A DNA stretch of 64,000 bases from Trichopria drosophilae (Eukaryota; Arthropoda; Insecta; Hymenoptera; Diapriidae): the NCBI GenBank assembly GCA_030407085.1, contig CM059586.1:10930001-10994000 (forward strand), written 5' to 3'. Shown in pieces: positions 23,335-35,760 of the stretch. Each line of letters begins with the position of its first letter. Within the stretch, counting starts at the first letter, position 1. A model generated the notes under the pieces. That model was not told the origin of the DNA, did not search any database, and was given only the letters and a program-made list of their open reading frames with translations. The position numbers and the translations under genes were made by a program.

Positions 23335-26300
23335 TACGTTTTCTGTTAAATTAATAGGTTTAGATCCTCTACAAGTTATCTTTGCAAAGCAATAAATTAA
23401 TTAAATAACGCACAAACTACAATTGATGTAATTAAAATAGACACAATCAGCATATTTCTTAAGAAGAAACTCATACCTACTCGTATTTGATGAAATTCTC
23501 TAAAAAATAATTCATTTATTACCATTATGAAAAAGTAATTGCCAAGTTAAATTATTACTTCTTCAGTTACATTTATTTTTATTAATAGTGTTATGTTATT
23601 TTGTCGTAATTATTGGTCTTTCATTTTGTCCCTTGAATTCTTTCTTAAATTTAAGTCATTTCACTCCAATTTTTTATTTGTACTTAATCAAAATGGTTTG
23701 CTTAACTGAATATGTCGTTACTTTTAATAAATATTTCTACTTATTTTGACACTTCAAATTTCACAGCGTAAACATTGTAGCCAGTCTATTTCACTCCAGA
23801 GAGAGTAAGTATTCAATTCATAAAGAGTGACTGTTTTGCTTTATAAAAGAGTGAGAATTCAGTCTTTCATTATAGTGGCTCAATTTAGTTTTTCTGTTGA
23901 ATTAATAGCTTTAGATCTTCTACAAGTAATCTTTACCAGGGAATAAATTAATTAAATATCGTTTCAAACTGTAATTAATGTAATTAAAATACATCAGACG
24001 TAATCAGTATATTTCTTAAGACATATCTAATTGTGGTCGATGAAACCTTCTAGAAGTCAATAAGGAATTTAGTTGCAAATTCGAAAACTGATACATGCAT
24101 ATTAAAATAAAAATTTGAAAATGATTTCAAATAAACAACACGTTCTATTCTTATTCACTAAAATTGTTTAACACAACGTTCAGATTAGAAGAAAATTGAG
24201 CTAGTCTAATGAATGTTCACTACATACACAGTGAGTTTTCATTTCATAAAGAGTGAATTTTTTTGTTTATTAAAGAGTGAGAATTTAGTCTTTTATTATA
24301 GTGGCTCAGTTTTCACACCATAAATAGTGACTAGAAGAAATTTAGAGTGGAGACTCTCTTTCTTTTTTCTCTTAGACGATCTTACTTAATTTTAGAAGAT
24401 AATTTCTTCATTTTAGTAAATATTTACTTAACATGATAAGAAGGAGTTCTGCATTTAATCAAATATGGACTTAGAATAATGAAATAAATTTTTGTTTATG
24501 CTTAAAATATTGAGTATAAAAAAGAACCTTGTATATTACAGTAATACTTATTTGTAAAACATTGATTTCATAAAAAAAGAGCAATATATAACTTCAATTA
24601 AAGTTTAGAAGACTGTAAAAAATGTTTGGACAGTTATGACATTCGTCATTTACAAAAGTATTGAAAATTTTCAAATTACCGTAGCTGAAATAACAATTAG
24701 GACACTTTTATATGAAATGTAAGAAACTGGTTCTGAAATTTACTAAAATTAACTAAATTTCTGGATAGTATCTGTATTTTCCGAAACAAAACAAAGTTAT
24801 ATATAAGTCGATATGACTTAAAATTCCGGACCTGAAACTTTATTACGAAACGTATCCAAATTTTCAATAAATGTAACTCCATAAAACTTCAGTTACATGT
24901 TACAAGTTTACCTCAAACATTTTTTACAATTTTATGACTTCTTTTCTTTGTTTGATAGCATATGCTTATTTTAAGAGACAATGGTCTGCATTCTAGTTCT
25001 TATTTTTTTACAACCATTCAAATAAAAATTTGAAAATTATTCAAAAAAATATATACATTTTATTGACTAATTAACTAAAATTATTTAATGCAACGTTTAG
25101 ACTAATTGACGTTATTATCAAAACTCTCAAAAAACTTTGAGTATTTTAAAAAATAATCATAAAATTCGTGTTACTTCGAAGTTTTAAAAAATTGTAAGAT
25201 AAATAAATTTAATAAACAAAATTATCAAATGGATAACGTTTACAAAATTAAATAAATTTAATAAAAGGAAACCTGTAGATTTTCCTTGCGGCTGAATGAG
25301 GAAGTGCCCTTGCTAGGCGATAATTACAGTCTAATTGCGATCGACCACAAGTGAAGGTCTTAAACACATCTAGACTGATCGGAATAACGAAACAATGTGT
25401 TGCATGAAAACGTAATTAATCGTAGTTGTTGGCGTCTTAAAACTTTAATTTACTTTTGACAAGTGTTGTTTGTATTCTTGATAATTAACTATACGTAATA
25501 ACTGTCGACTGTGAATACCGATTAATCAAATTATTCATCCAAGTCTTCACATTAATTACTCTAATATATTAATGTTATATAAATTACGATTTGAAACTGC
25601 GACTTATTTATACAAAAATGTTATCGTTTAATGTATACATTTTCCAAAAAATAAGATTTTTAGCGTAATAAAATTTTAATTATTGTTGTTTAAACTTTTG
25701 TAATTATATTTTACTAAATAACATTTATTGAACAACAGTAAAGCTGACATTTTTAAAACTAATTATTTGAAATCAAAGAATTCTAAATAGAAAGAGGATA
25801 TAAAAGTGTATTTTTATTCCCTAGGACGTAAAATGATTTTTTTTTTTGGAGTTCTCTGCATTTGCCCTGATGTTAATACTCGTGTAAAACTCAATATCAT
25901 GATTTTAATACGAATTTCATTTCTAAATGGATATTTCTTTTGCTGCCCTTATTGATATAATTACTACTTTTGGCTCGCCATTCAACTATCATCTTGTCTA
26001 GAATAATAAAGAAATTGCATTTTTAGTTTCTTAAATTAAGTTTCTTAAATTTCATACAGAAATGTCCTAATTGTTATTTCAGCGACGGTAATTTGGAAAA
26101 TTTCGATACTTTTGTAAATGACGTGTGTCATAACTGTTCAAACATTTTTTAGTATTCTAAACTTTAATTTAAGTTATATATTGCACTTTTTTTATGAAAT
26201 CAATGTTTTACAAATAAGTATTACTTTAATATACAAGGTTCTTTTTATACTTAATATTTTAAGCATAAACAAAAATTTATCTCATTATTCTAAGTCCATA

Positions 26301-27275
26301 TTTGATTAAATGAAGAACTCCTTTTTTCATGTTAAGTAAATATTTACTAAAATGAAATTATCTTCTAAAACTAAGATCGTTTAAAAGAAAAAAAGAAAGA
26401 GAGTCTTCACTCTAAATTTTGTTGAGTCACTATTTATGGAGTGAAAACTGAGCCAATATAATAAAAGACTGAATTCTGACTCTTTAATAAACAACAAATT
26501 CACTCTTGATGAAGTACAAACCCCCTCTGCGTGGCAATTCATTAGATTGGCTCAATTTTCGTTTAATCTGAAGATTGCGTTCAACAATGTTAGTTAATAA
26601 GTGAATAGAATGTGTACTCTTGTTTCAAATAATTTTCAAAATTTTATTTTAATATGCATGTATCAATGAATAAAAATTCTTTAATTCTTCTCCGTTACTT
26701 TCATAAGTGAACATTTCCTTTGTGAAAAAAATGCATGTATCAGTTTTCGAATTTGCAACTAAATTCCATATTGATTTTATAGAAGGTTTCATCGACTACA
26801 ATTAGATATGTCTTAAGAAATATGCTGATTACGTCTGATGTATTTTAATTACATTAATTGCAGTTTGTAACGTTATTTAATTAATTTATTCCCTGGTAAA
26901 GATTACTTGTAGAAGATCTAAAGCTATTAATTTAATAGAAGACGCAAATTGAGCCACTGTAATGAAATACAGAATTCTCGCACTTTTATAAAGCATAAAA
27001 GTCACTCTTTATGAAATGAATACTTACTCTCTATCGAGTGAAATAGACTGGCTACAATGTTCACTCTAAGAAATTTGGACAGTTAGAAAAAAGTAAACAT
27101 TTTTATTAAAAGTAACAACATATTTAGTCAAGCAAAAATCATTTCGATTAAATACAAAATAACAAATCGGAGTGCAGTAACTTAAATTTATATAATGAAA
27201 TTTTAAAAAATTTATATATGAAAATAAATGTATTGATAATAATTGAGATAACATATTACACTAACGTTAAACTAT
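23335..27275. repeat. large inverted repeat, about 1.2-kb arms and 1.3-kb spacer
   Basis: The left arm (about 23550-24728) and right arm (about 26039-27270) are reverse complements of each other over their full length, with visible divergence. Anchor pairs include ACATTGTAGCCAGTCTATTT near 23776 against its complement near 27045, TTCGAAAACTGATACATGCAT near 24085 against 26730, and ATGAAATGTAAGAAACT at 24713 against its complement at 26040. The outer left flank (23335-23520) duplicates, in direct orientation, the segment 23893-24060, so the left side also contains a tandem duplication of about 560 bp. Arms are rich in GAGTG/CACTC words. The spacer 24729-26038 is mostly AT-rich, with a less repetitive core at 25270-25440. 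Confidence 0.88.
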
Positions 27276-28379
27276 TAAATTACAGACTTTCAAATTTACA
27301 CATTTTCCTTGTAGTCTAAAGCGATTTCTTGCAATTTTTAGCAGATTTGTTGATTTAATGTACAATTTTTCTGCTTCGAATATGGACAAAATCTAAATAT
27401 TACTTGAAAGTTAGTTTTAAATATTAAAAATAAATTTCAAGCTTAAATATTATACTAATTTACGTAAAGAGAGAAACGAGTTGTTATGCAAAAGTAACGA
27501 ATTTAATTATTTTTTATTGTAAATCAGACAATGATATTTTTCCATTTACTATTTTCTTATTTAAACTCGTAACTTTAGATCATGATAATCATTTTAAATA
27601 GTAAAATATTATGGCCATCGAATCATTATAAAAAGACCCAACCAACTCAAACTTGACTCATGCCTTCATAATAAACGATGACCGAAAACACTGAACATTC
27701 CTTTTTTTAAACGTGTTTCCACGTGCAAATATCCAAAAATGGCCATCTTAAATGAACGACTGGAATTGTGGAGATTATAATACTTTGAAAAGTTTCAATA
27801 TATTTTACATTTTAAAAGATGAGCCTTTAATAGTCGAAAAAGCATCCGAGAATTTGACATTTTTGTAAGGTATTAAGACGAAATTTATTGCATACGTAAC
27901 CTCAAATGTCAATTAACGCCGTTTTAGAATTAAATAGTTACTTTAAATATGTCTTAATAACAAAATAAACGTGATACCTTTGAAAACATCTTTCTATAGT
28001 ATAAATAACTCCTGTATAGGGAATTTAATCATTTTGAAAATTTAGTAAAAGTAATAAATTTTAGTATTATTAAATGTTGCAACAGTTTCTACCATTTTTA
28101 CGTGATTCCATTACCCCTTTTCTCTCTCTTCATTTATATACATTTCAGATTTTATACATATATTATATATCTCTTACATCGGCACCTTTCTCGATCATAA
28201 GCTATATGCATACATCGTCCCTTCTCAAAGCAACATTCTTGCAGCTCATTTCCCGTTTTTATATAACGTTAACGCTCTCGATCGATACCAATAAATCGAT
28301 AAAAAGCGACAAATGTCGCACGTATATTTTACGTGCTTACGACTTTGTCGGGTCGAATTCGTTTTATCACGACGTATCA
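27276..28379. other. AT-rich non-coding stretch
   Basis: No gene is supported. The open frame on the plus strand at 28074-28388 is low-complexity and lacks splice context; its right part begins the shift toward the GC-rich island that follows. Confidence 0.5.
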
Positions 28380-28900
28380 CTGTTTTAATTAAACGGCCAA
28401 TCCAATCTAACGCCGTTCGATCGTTCGAGAAAAGCGAAGGCGTTTAAATCTCCAGTGGACTGACTGTCGTTTACCCGCATCGGGCTCTGGTGATTTGAAT
28501 GCGCGAACGAACGGACCCGAACAGGGAGGGTCGTAATCGACGAGCACACGAGGGGGGGAGGGGGGCACGATGTACGCGGAGTGGGGACATCACTATCGGG
28601 GGTGGGGGGAGTGGCGGCGGGTACTCGTGGGTGGCGCGAGTAGGCGCAGCTGTGCACCACGTGACCTCCTCAAGGACGCGGCCATTTTCAATGAAAATAT
28701 CATTCGGTGAAGAAAGGCGAGAAAAAATAATAATAAAGCCGCAAGCATGACGCCACGCGCGCCTTTCGTCGCCGATCGTTGCCGTCTTAGTTTTCCATTT
28801 TCGGTTCGGTCCTTCGGATTTTTCGACGGATTTCGGAACACGGCTTAACATCGAATCCGCGCGAAATCGAAAGTTTCAACCTCTCGCGGAGTAACATCGA
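28380..28900 (-). promoter_or_regulatory. CpG island, candidate promoter or first exon
   Basis: Strongly GC- and CpG-rich, with G runs at 28550-28620, against a very AT-rich background. It contains CACGTG at 28658-28663. GCGGCCATTTT at 28678-28688 reads on the minus strand as AAAATGGCCGC, the YY1/Pho-type site that in many promoters lies just downstream of the start in sense orientation. That would fit minus-strand transcription, the direction of the gene at 12.6-14.1 kb. A donor-like GCGG|GTAAAC on the minus strand near 28474 could end a first exon. Frames across the block on both strands are composition artefacts. Neither transcription nor strand is proven. Confidence 0.5.
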
Positions 28901-29102
28901 TGCCTGGCACCCAAGAACGTTGCAATCGTGAGGCTGTTGGCGAACTCATTTTTCTTCACACTCGATGAATTTTCCCTTTCATTTTTTTAGCAACGTATTC
29001 CATAAACAAATTCCTCGTTTTTGAATATTGCAAATTTGCAGTATTTTGTTTTATTTTTATGCCATGCTCAGAATCAATCGTAGCTAAAAAAGATGTTTTT
29101 TG

Positions 29103-29512
29103 CACAGAGAGAAAAAAGAGGTTAATGAAACCATGAAGAAAAGGTAGAAATGATTATAATAGTACAATTAACATCGTGAAAAGTTGTAGTTGACAGTATC
29201 TTATTTTTATAATTCCTAATATTGTAAAATATAACATACAATAATTACTTATGATGATAAGCAGATATTTTCGTTTAACACTTTTTCTAAATCTTTTTGT
29301 GTAGTCAAGAATATTTCGAGCGACTATTTAATTGTAAAGCTACGGTACATTTGAGGTTATATGCTATTATGCATATTTAAGTGTCGGGAAATTGTAAACG
29401 GAACGACGTTTTTGTTTTGTTTTAGTATTGAAATGGGTAATGTGACCATTTTTTATAATCACGTATTTTCTTTTCAAAAATGGTTCCATTAACCTTTTTC
29501 ATTCTCTCTGTG
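29103..29512. mobile_element. TIR MITE, 410 bp
   Basis: Inverted termini begin CACAGAGAGAAAAAAGAGG at 29103. The right end, in reverse complement, begins CACAGAGAGAATGAAAAAGG and ends at 29512; both continue into GTTAATG.AACCAT. The arms remain recognisable for about 55 bp (TGATTATAA on both sides), then the centre is unique AT-rich sequence. No coding capacity. The end motif CACAGAGAGAAA is typical of insect MITEs. Target duplication is not obvious. Confidence 0.8.
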
Positions 29513-29604
29513 TAGAAAATAAATTGTGAAAAATGTATTTTTGCAAGTTATAAAACGGTATTTGTTTAAAAATCCTATAATCATTATAAGAAGCATTATA
29601 AAGA

Positions 29605-29690
29605 GGTGTGGGTCAAAAAACCGACAAATAACAAAGCCGACAAGTCAAAAAACCGACAATCAAAAAGCCGATTCGAGTGTTCACTATTCC
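29605..29690. repeat. short tandem AAAAAACCGACAA repeat
   Basis: The unit (C)AAAAAACCGACAA/AAAGCCGACAA occurs about five times head to tail. The style is like the array that starts 350 bp further right, which also uses CCGACAAAT, so it may be a fragment of that family. Confidence 0.6.
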
Positions 29691-30045
29691 GACTAGTACA
29701 AATTTTCACAAGAGCATTGTAAATTATTTCATACATGTTTACGATTCTGCACCAAAGGATTTCTAAAATCTAGTTGCGTTTGTCGCCGTTAGACGCGATG
29801 CTCGTAGGTTTTATGCTCTCGTTATAGAAATGAGTTTTTAGTCCCTCAAAAGCAGATTAAATAACAAGCTTAAAAATGAACATAGAATGTCATATGCGGA
29901 CACCCGACGGTATACCAATGGCACCTGTTCCTGTAATGACATAGCATGCTATTTTTTACCGGATGGAGTGTAACGATCTAACGCCGAATCAAACCTTTTT
30001 TGTCTAAATAACTTACATGAAGAACAAAAATATGGCAAAAATGCG

Positions 30046-30460
30046 GGTGCACCTAAAAAATCCGACAAATTACGTAACAGACACTTCAAAAACTAGACAT
30101 TTGAAAAAACAGACATTAAAAAAACAAACTTTTCAAAAAACGGACATTCAAAAACAAGACATTTAAAAAAACATACATTCAAAAACCAAACATTTAAAGA
30201 AACATATACTAAAATACCAGAAATTTCAAAAACATACATTCAAAAACCAGACATTTTCAAATACGGACCTTCAAAACCAGGGGTGCACCTTAAAAACCTG
30301 ACATATCACAAAACAGACACTTCAAAAACCCAACATCAAAAAACTATACATTCAAAAATCAGACATTTAAAAAAATAGTGATTCAAAATATCCCTGCATT
30401 TTGAAATGTCTGGTTTTTGAAGTGTCTGTTTTGCGATTTGTCGGGTTTTAGAGGTGCACC
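30046..30460. repeat. TIR element with AAAAACAGACATTC tandem units
   Basis: The ends are inverted copies of one head sequence. The left begins GGGTGCACCTAAAAAATCCG and the right, in reverse complement, begins AGGTGCACCTCTAAAACCCG. Both continue to CAGACACTTCAAAAAC. A third, direct head copy lies at about 30281. Between the heads, units of about 13-15 bp (AAAAAC-AGACATTC) repeat roughly twenty times with drift. The inverted heads suggest a mobile element whose interior was expanded by slippage. Confidence 0.78.
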
Positions 30461-33399
30461 TGTAATAATGCTATAAGCTTATACCATTAAATAAAAATAA
30501 CATTTAAAATATACCACTTTATCATGATAAAATATAAATACATTTTATTATTCTATATATCAACATTTTCCTATATCTGGAATTTTTGTGTAATAGCATG
30601 TATTCCTAGAATAGAAAAATGATTTTTTGGCACCAGAGGTCTAAATTTGAATTTTATGAACATTGGTCCATAAAATTTAATTTTATAACATTCGGTACCA
30701 AAAAATATTATTTATATAGTATGTTTCTAATAATTATTCTGTACGTGAATAAGTAAAAGGTAGATCCTCTTCTACCCAAATAGGGTAAAGGTGAAGATTT
30801 TAGCAAAAATTTGTTTTGGATTGTGTTTTTCTTCGGCGCATCGAATAAAAACATTATTCTTTTTTACATAAGTAAAAAGTATTATAATACATTTTTTTAA
30901 ATAGTACAATTATATGAGTCATTGATATAGTTATTGCTATTGAATTTTTTAAAAATTTCTAAAAAATTTGGTTTGCTTGTATGATATAAATTTAAGACCC
31001 TAATAGGAGTAAATAAAGATGGAAAAACGTGAAACCATTTTTTAACAATATTTTTCTAACCATTCCTCTTCCATTGTCAGAAAATCGTCTGGAATTTTTT
31101 AGGAAAATTTGTTTCAGACGGTTTTCGTATTTTCGAAAAAATGAGGACCGAATTTCAGAGGTTCGAGACACCGGAGACACAAAACCTTCAAAAACAAATT
31201 TTCGTTAAAAATATTGTAAAAACACGTTTCGCATTTTTTTCATCGCTATTTTCTTCTAGTTAGGCTGTAAATTTTCAGATTTATCGCCATAAAAAGATAT
31301 TGAATTCAAAACTAATTATCAATTTGTGAATACATAAAAGATTTTATAAATAAATAAACGAGGGTTTTTTTTCCAAAACTTCTGCCCAAATTAGTTGAGA
31401 GGGTCAATTCTTTGCCAATTGCGTTTTATATTTTTCGCTTAATTTTAGACTAACCAGCCTACGACTGAGTGTATTAACTTATGAAACGTATATGTCGAAT
31501 GTTCTTTCAAAAGATTCTATCGTTTTTTTTACCAATGGTGCCTTTAAAAGGCGTCCTAACCGACCTCTGCCAATGACGTCATTTCCCAAACCAAGAGGTG
31601 TAAATGGGATTCAATGTATACATTTTTTCGAATTTCGAACTCCGTCATAAACGTCTGTACGTGGACTATTTATTCATAAGATTACTTCTTCGCAAGCTAT
31701 AAAATTATCGCGATGTTGAAAAACATGTAGTATATTTTTAAAAATATCTACAACATAGGTGGTTAACATTTTAAGAAGTTTAATCATTTTTGTTAGATAT
31801 GTTTCAATCTTTTTTGAAAACCCTGAAAAGTAGTAGTCAATGTTGAATATAGTTAACCATACTTTTCTTTAACAAATGTTTCTTAGTTTTTAAAATGGTA
31901 AAATATTTGGAAATTTGTGTACAATCATTGGATTTCATTGTGACGGAAATGGTAATGAGTTATCACAATTTGCTATGACAGTGACATGAGGGATTTAAAA
32001 ATAATAGAAATTATATATTAATAAAAATTAAATATTTATCAATTATATATTTATTTCGTATAAAATTTATGAGATTTGCAATAAAAAATGGTATTTTTCA
32101 ATATTTTCCCAATTTCTGCAACCATATTATCAGATTTTACTTATCTTATCGTCACAAAAGTGTTATAACGCCCATTGATGACGAATCTTTAACTAAAATG
32201 TTACTGATACACATATGTCGTAAGTTTACTTTGTGCACATAAAAGTACACGACTCGTTAAACGTTTATGTGTTGGTGTAATAATGAAAGAGCCGTAAAAA
32301 TTTCCTCGGGATTTCCCCATCAGGAACATTGAGTCATTAAGCGTTTTTTCGTTAAGATAATGAGTTACGTTATGTAGCATACGAAGATGAATGGGTATCT
32401 AAATTATTGAAATTGTGCAAATTATAAAAATGACTTCATTGTTCAAAGAAGGAACGATGTTGTTTATACGGGATATAATTTAGAAAAACTTAATTGCAGT
32501 CTTTGTGATTTTATAACTCGTTTTATTACGTTTATTTTTTTCTACACAATTCATTGCGTAGTTGTCACCTATTTTATATGCGTAGAAAGAATGGGTAGAA
32601 TTTTTATAACTTTATTAAGACCATTTTCAGGTGCTAAATTTAAAAATGACTTTGTTAGTAGTGACAGATATGGTTAACTATTGTTAGCGGATGAAATAAC
32701 AAACATTCAAGTATAAATCAAGGTACAATGCGTGATAATGCAAAAAAAGTACATTTTCTAGAAAAATCAAAACTATATATTCAAAGATTATTTAAAACGG
32801 AACAAATAACAGTATAACGTACATACAAACCATTCAAATAAATTATCTACTTTTCACTTTAAAAAATCAACATTTGAAATTGAATATTATTAAAATATAT
32901 AGTTTCGCTTTTCCAAATATTAGAATTACGACGTGAGTTTTATTTACATGGGATTAGTCAGATTTTCATATGCCATGCCAGCAAATGTTGGAATATTAAT
33001 AGGTAAATATATACTTTGTGATAATTACATCCCCAAGTTAATGGATTTTCCTTTCAAGATACTTGCATTTATTTTGTCTTGGAAATCATTGTTTAATGAT
33101 GAAGAAAATAAACTTCGTTATCTGACAAAATCTTTTACGTAAATTCTATCATATTATTAGAAATACGTTATTTACAAGAGTACTATTTCGGCGTTTTAAC
33201 AATTATTTTCTTTATATTAAAATTGATATTAGGAAATGTATGACTAAACAATAATCTTGTTATACATTTTTATAGATTGTTTTACTAAAATGGATGTAAC
33301 CGAATTAGATGCAACATTTTTGAATTTTTAGTAAATTGATTAAAATCCAACTTTGTTTACCATGTAATCCAAAAAATATATAATACACTATACAACCAA
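30461..33399. other. AT-rich non-coding stretch
   Basis: No supportable gene. Small patches at 31535-31680 are less AT-rich and contain TGCCTTTAAAAGGCG and TGACGTCATTTCCC near 31573. The open frames at 30992-31180 and 32933-33142 are short and lack domain or splice evidence. Confidence 0.5.
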
Positions 33400-34250
33400 A
33401 CAGATTTTTTCTTTAATTTCAGTAATTTCAATTAATAAAAAATTTACAATTAAACTTTTCCTATGCAAGAGACCACTTTAAAAGAAACTGAGCAATAGTT
33501 TCCTTTCAATGCCTTTGGAGATGAATTTGGTTGCAGAAATTGGTATTCTGGTTGCTGTACGAAATTTTAATTGACTGAACTGAGTGGTATTGGTGTCCGA
33601 ACTGATTTCTGAGAATTCCAATAGATGAATTAAGTTACTGAAACTGAACCTGTTTGGTTTATAGCATAAGCTACATTTTCAAAACAAAATACTTCAGTTG
33701 TTTCAATAATTTTTATTAACCAAACATTTGCAATTAAACTTTTCTATTGTAAGAGACCATTTTTTACCACTAGTAAACAATTCAGATTTCATGATTCAAG
33801 AAAGGATTTAGTAGCAGCAACTACTAAATAATGTTGGTTTCTACAAAAAAAAAAGCGTTGACATACTTTCGAAACGACCGAATTGACCATTATGGATGCC
33901 TGAAATTATTTCTGAGAATTTGGTTAAGATGCTGCAACCAAGCCGGTTTGGTTTATCAAATATGCTACTAACCATTTCGGTTTCTTCAGCCATTTCAGTA
34001 ATTATGATTAACCAAATATTTGAAATCAAAACTTCTCTATCGTAATGGACCGTTGTTATCGATTCATTCATTCATTCAAAAAAGAATTTGGTTCCTGCGA
34101 GCAAGCAGGAACATGCTATTGAACCAACCGAACTGAACGAGAATTCTACTAGAAGAGTTGGAATACTCCTGGAAGAAAACCGAACTGGTTTACTTGTAGA
34201 ATGCGGTAATTGAAGACACGCCGAGTTGTCTCATGAACTGTACGACATTA
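33400..34250. repeat. three tandem units of about 290 bp
   Basis: Each unit starts with a block like CAGTAATT..ATTAACCAAA (at about 33420, 33702 and 34000). It continues through CAATTAAACTTTTC and AAGAGACCATT, then a TTCAAGAAAGGATTTGGTTGC-like stretch, ACCGAACTGA, TTTCTGAGAATT and CTGGTTTGGTTTAT. The copies have diverged and differ in length by indels. The words AACCGAAC and TTTGGTT link the units to the short-period array that follows. Confidence 0.75.
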
Positions 34251-34374
34251 TTACATATTTGTATTAAATATAATCCGTAAATAATTTTGTGTTATTATAT
34301 ACCAAATGAACAATAAAAATAAAAAAGTCATATTTAACCAAACACTGAGTTATCAATAAAGAGCGCCATAGACG

Positions 34375-34580
34375 TTCGGTTATATCCCGTAACTCAACTG
34401 TTCGGTTTTTTCCGGCAACCGAACTGTTCGGTTATTTTCCGCAAATGAACCGTTTGGTTGTGGCAACCAAATTCTTTTGGTTATGGTGATAAAACTCGTT
34501 TGGTTGTGACAACCAAATTCCTTTGGTTATGGTGAAAAAACTCGTTTGGTTGTGATAACCGAACTGGTTGAAAATGAATT
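34375..34580. repeat. GTTCGGTT / TTTGGTTGTGACAACCAAA short-period array
   Basis: About 30-bp steps alternate between CAACCGAACTGTTCGGTT-type and GTTTGGTTGTGACAACCAAA-type palindromic words, each separated by short AT-rich spacers such as TATGGTGATAAAACTC. It follows directly after the 290-bp units and probably belongs to the same element. A further AACCAAATAGTTCAGTTGCG at about 35667 may be its distant right remnant. Confidence 0.75.
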
Positions 34581-35760
34581 TGATCTGATTTTTTTGCAGA
34601 TCAGAGTTCTGCTTACAGACAACGATTATATTATGTATCTATTCTATAACTTTCATGTACCATTATTTCGAAACCAGGTAAGAAAAGTGATCTCAGGACC
34701 ATACCTATCACGTTTTCGATATTTAAACACACGAATAAGGACTCCGTTGCCATCAAATTTCATTACTACACAGTTTCGTTACAAATTGCGCTACAAATTG
34801 CGCTACTTAATGACATTAATTCCAATTATCCTTTTAATAATTGTTAAAAATCCTCGAAACAAAACCAAACAAAATTTCGCGAGAGCAAACTATGCAGTTA
34901 CGAAATGCACCAATTATACTCCGAAACGTTTACTTAAAGCCCATTACGGATCTTTCACCGTCTAGGGGGCATACGGTTTGGTCCGTTATAATTTTACAAT
35001 TATAGGCAACGCTTTTGTCGATGATCATCGGAGGTGATTATATGAAATATCGATTACGTGTTTTGCACGTTACGTCAAGGAATTATATACGCTACCAACG
35101 ATTATGAATAACAGACTGTACGCACCAAACCTGGCCCCACCCAACTACGGCGTGTGTATACGTTACGATTCGATAATCGATTATTCTTAGCGTAATGGGA
35201 CGATCGACACTTACGTAAGGTCTGTACCGTAGAATCGTGAGATCGACAATATAAAGGCGCCGCTGCACTAGGATGGGTCACGTTTTTGTCCAGGAAATCG
35301 GTCATTTTCGACGAAGGTTCTTTCAATTTTGTTAATCGATCATTGATTTATATGTTTCATTCCATGATATGTATTGAGCGGCTCGTGTCAAAGTGCAAAG
35401 GAAAATTATATGTTAGCAAATTGTTCAAACGTTTCCGATTAAATTTGCGCTGATTCATATTTTCTCGATGCGAAATTTTGGTACAAATTACAATTTCAAT
35501 CTTAATAAAAATACCTTCCGCTAATTTGTGTACCATCGTCCATGTATATCGATTATATTTTATCCTCCGGAAGGCAAAATTTAACCTTTGCTGTAATGTC
35601 TGGTTCTTCCGGCCAGAGAAGAACTCTCTTTTTCTTACCGAATTTATTTGTAACTTGTTCGGTGATAACCAAATAGTTCAGTTGCGCAACCATACCGTTC
35701 GCTGGGACCATGTTACATACACCTGCTACAGTGCTATTTACTGAGCGCGCAGTTTATCAT
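34581..35760. other. mixed stretch, less AT-rich block with TATAAAGG
   Basis: The open frame at 34546-34965 starts inside the array and reads out through unremarkable sequence; a short tandem CAAATTGCGCTA occurs near 34788. The block 34970-35340 is richer in CpG and contains TATAAAGG at 35250, followed by a GC-rich stretch, which could be a TATA-type core promoter on the plus strand or chance. No coding exon is recognisable. Confidence 0.3.

Noticed and set aside
28385..28851. Several overlapping open frames on both strands in the 28.4-28.9 kb CpG island
   Set aside because: All frames are open together because GC-rich DNA has few stops. The products are arginine/proline-rich with no recognisable domain or consistent splicing. 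The block is better treated as a promoter-like island.
34546..34965. 139-residue plus-strand frame
   Set aside because: It starts inside the TTTGGTT repeat array, and its remainder has no recognisable domain or usable splice sites.
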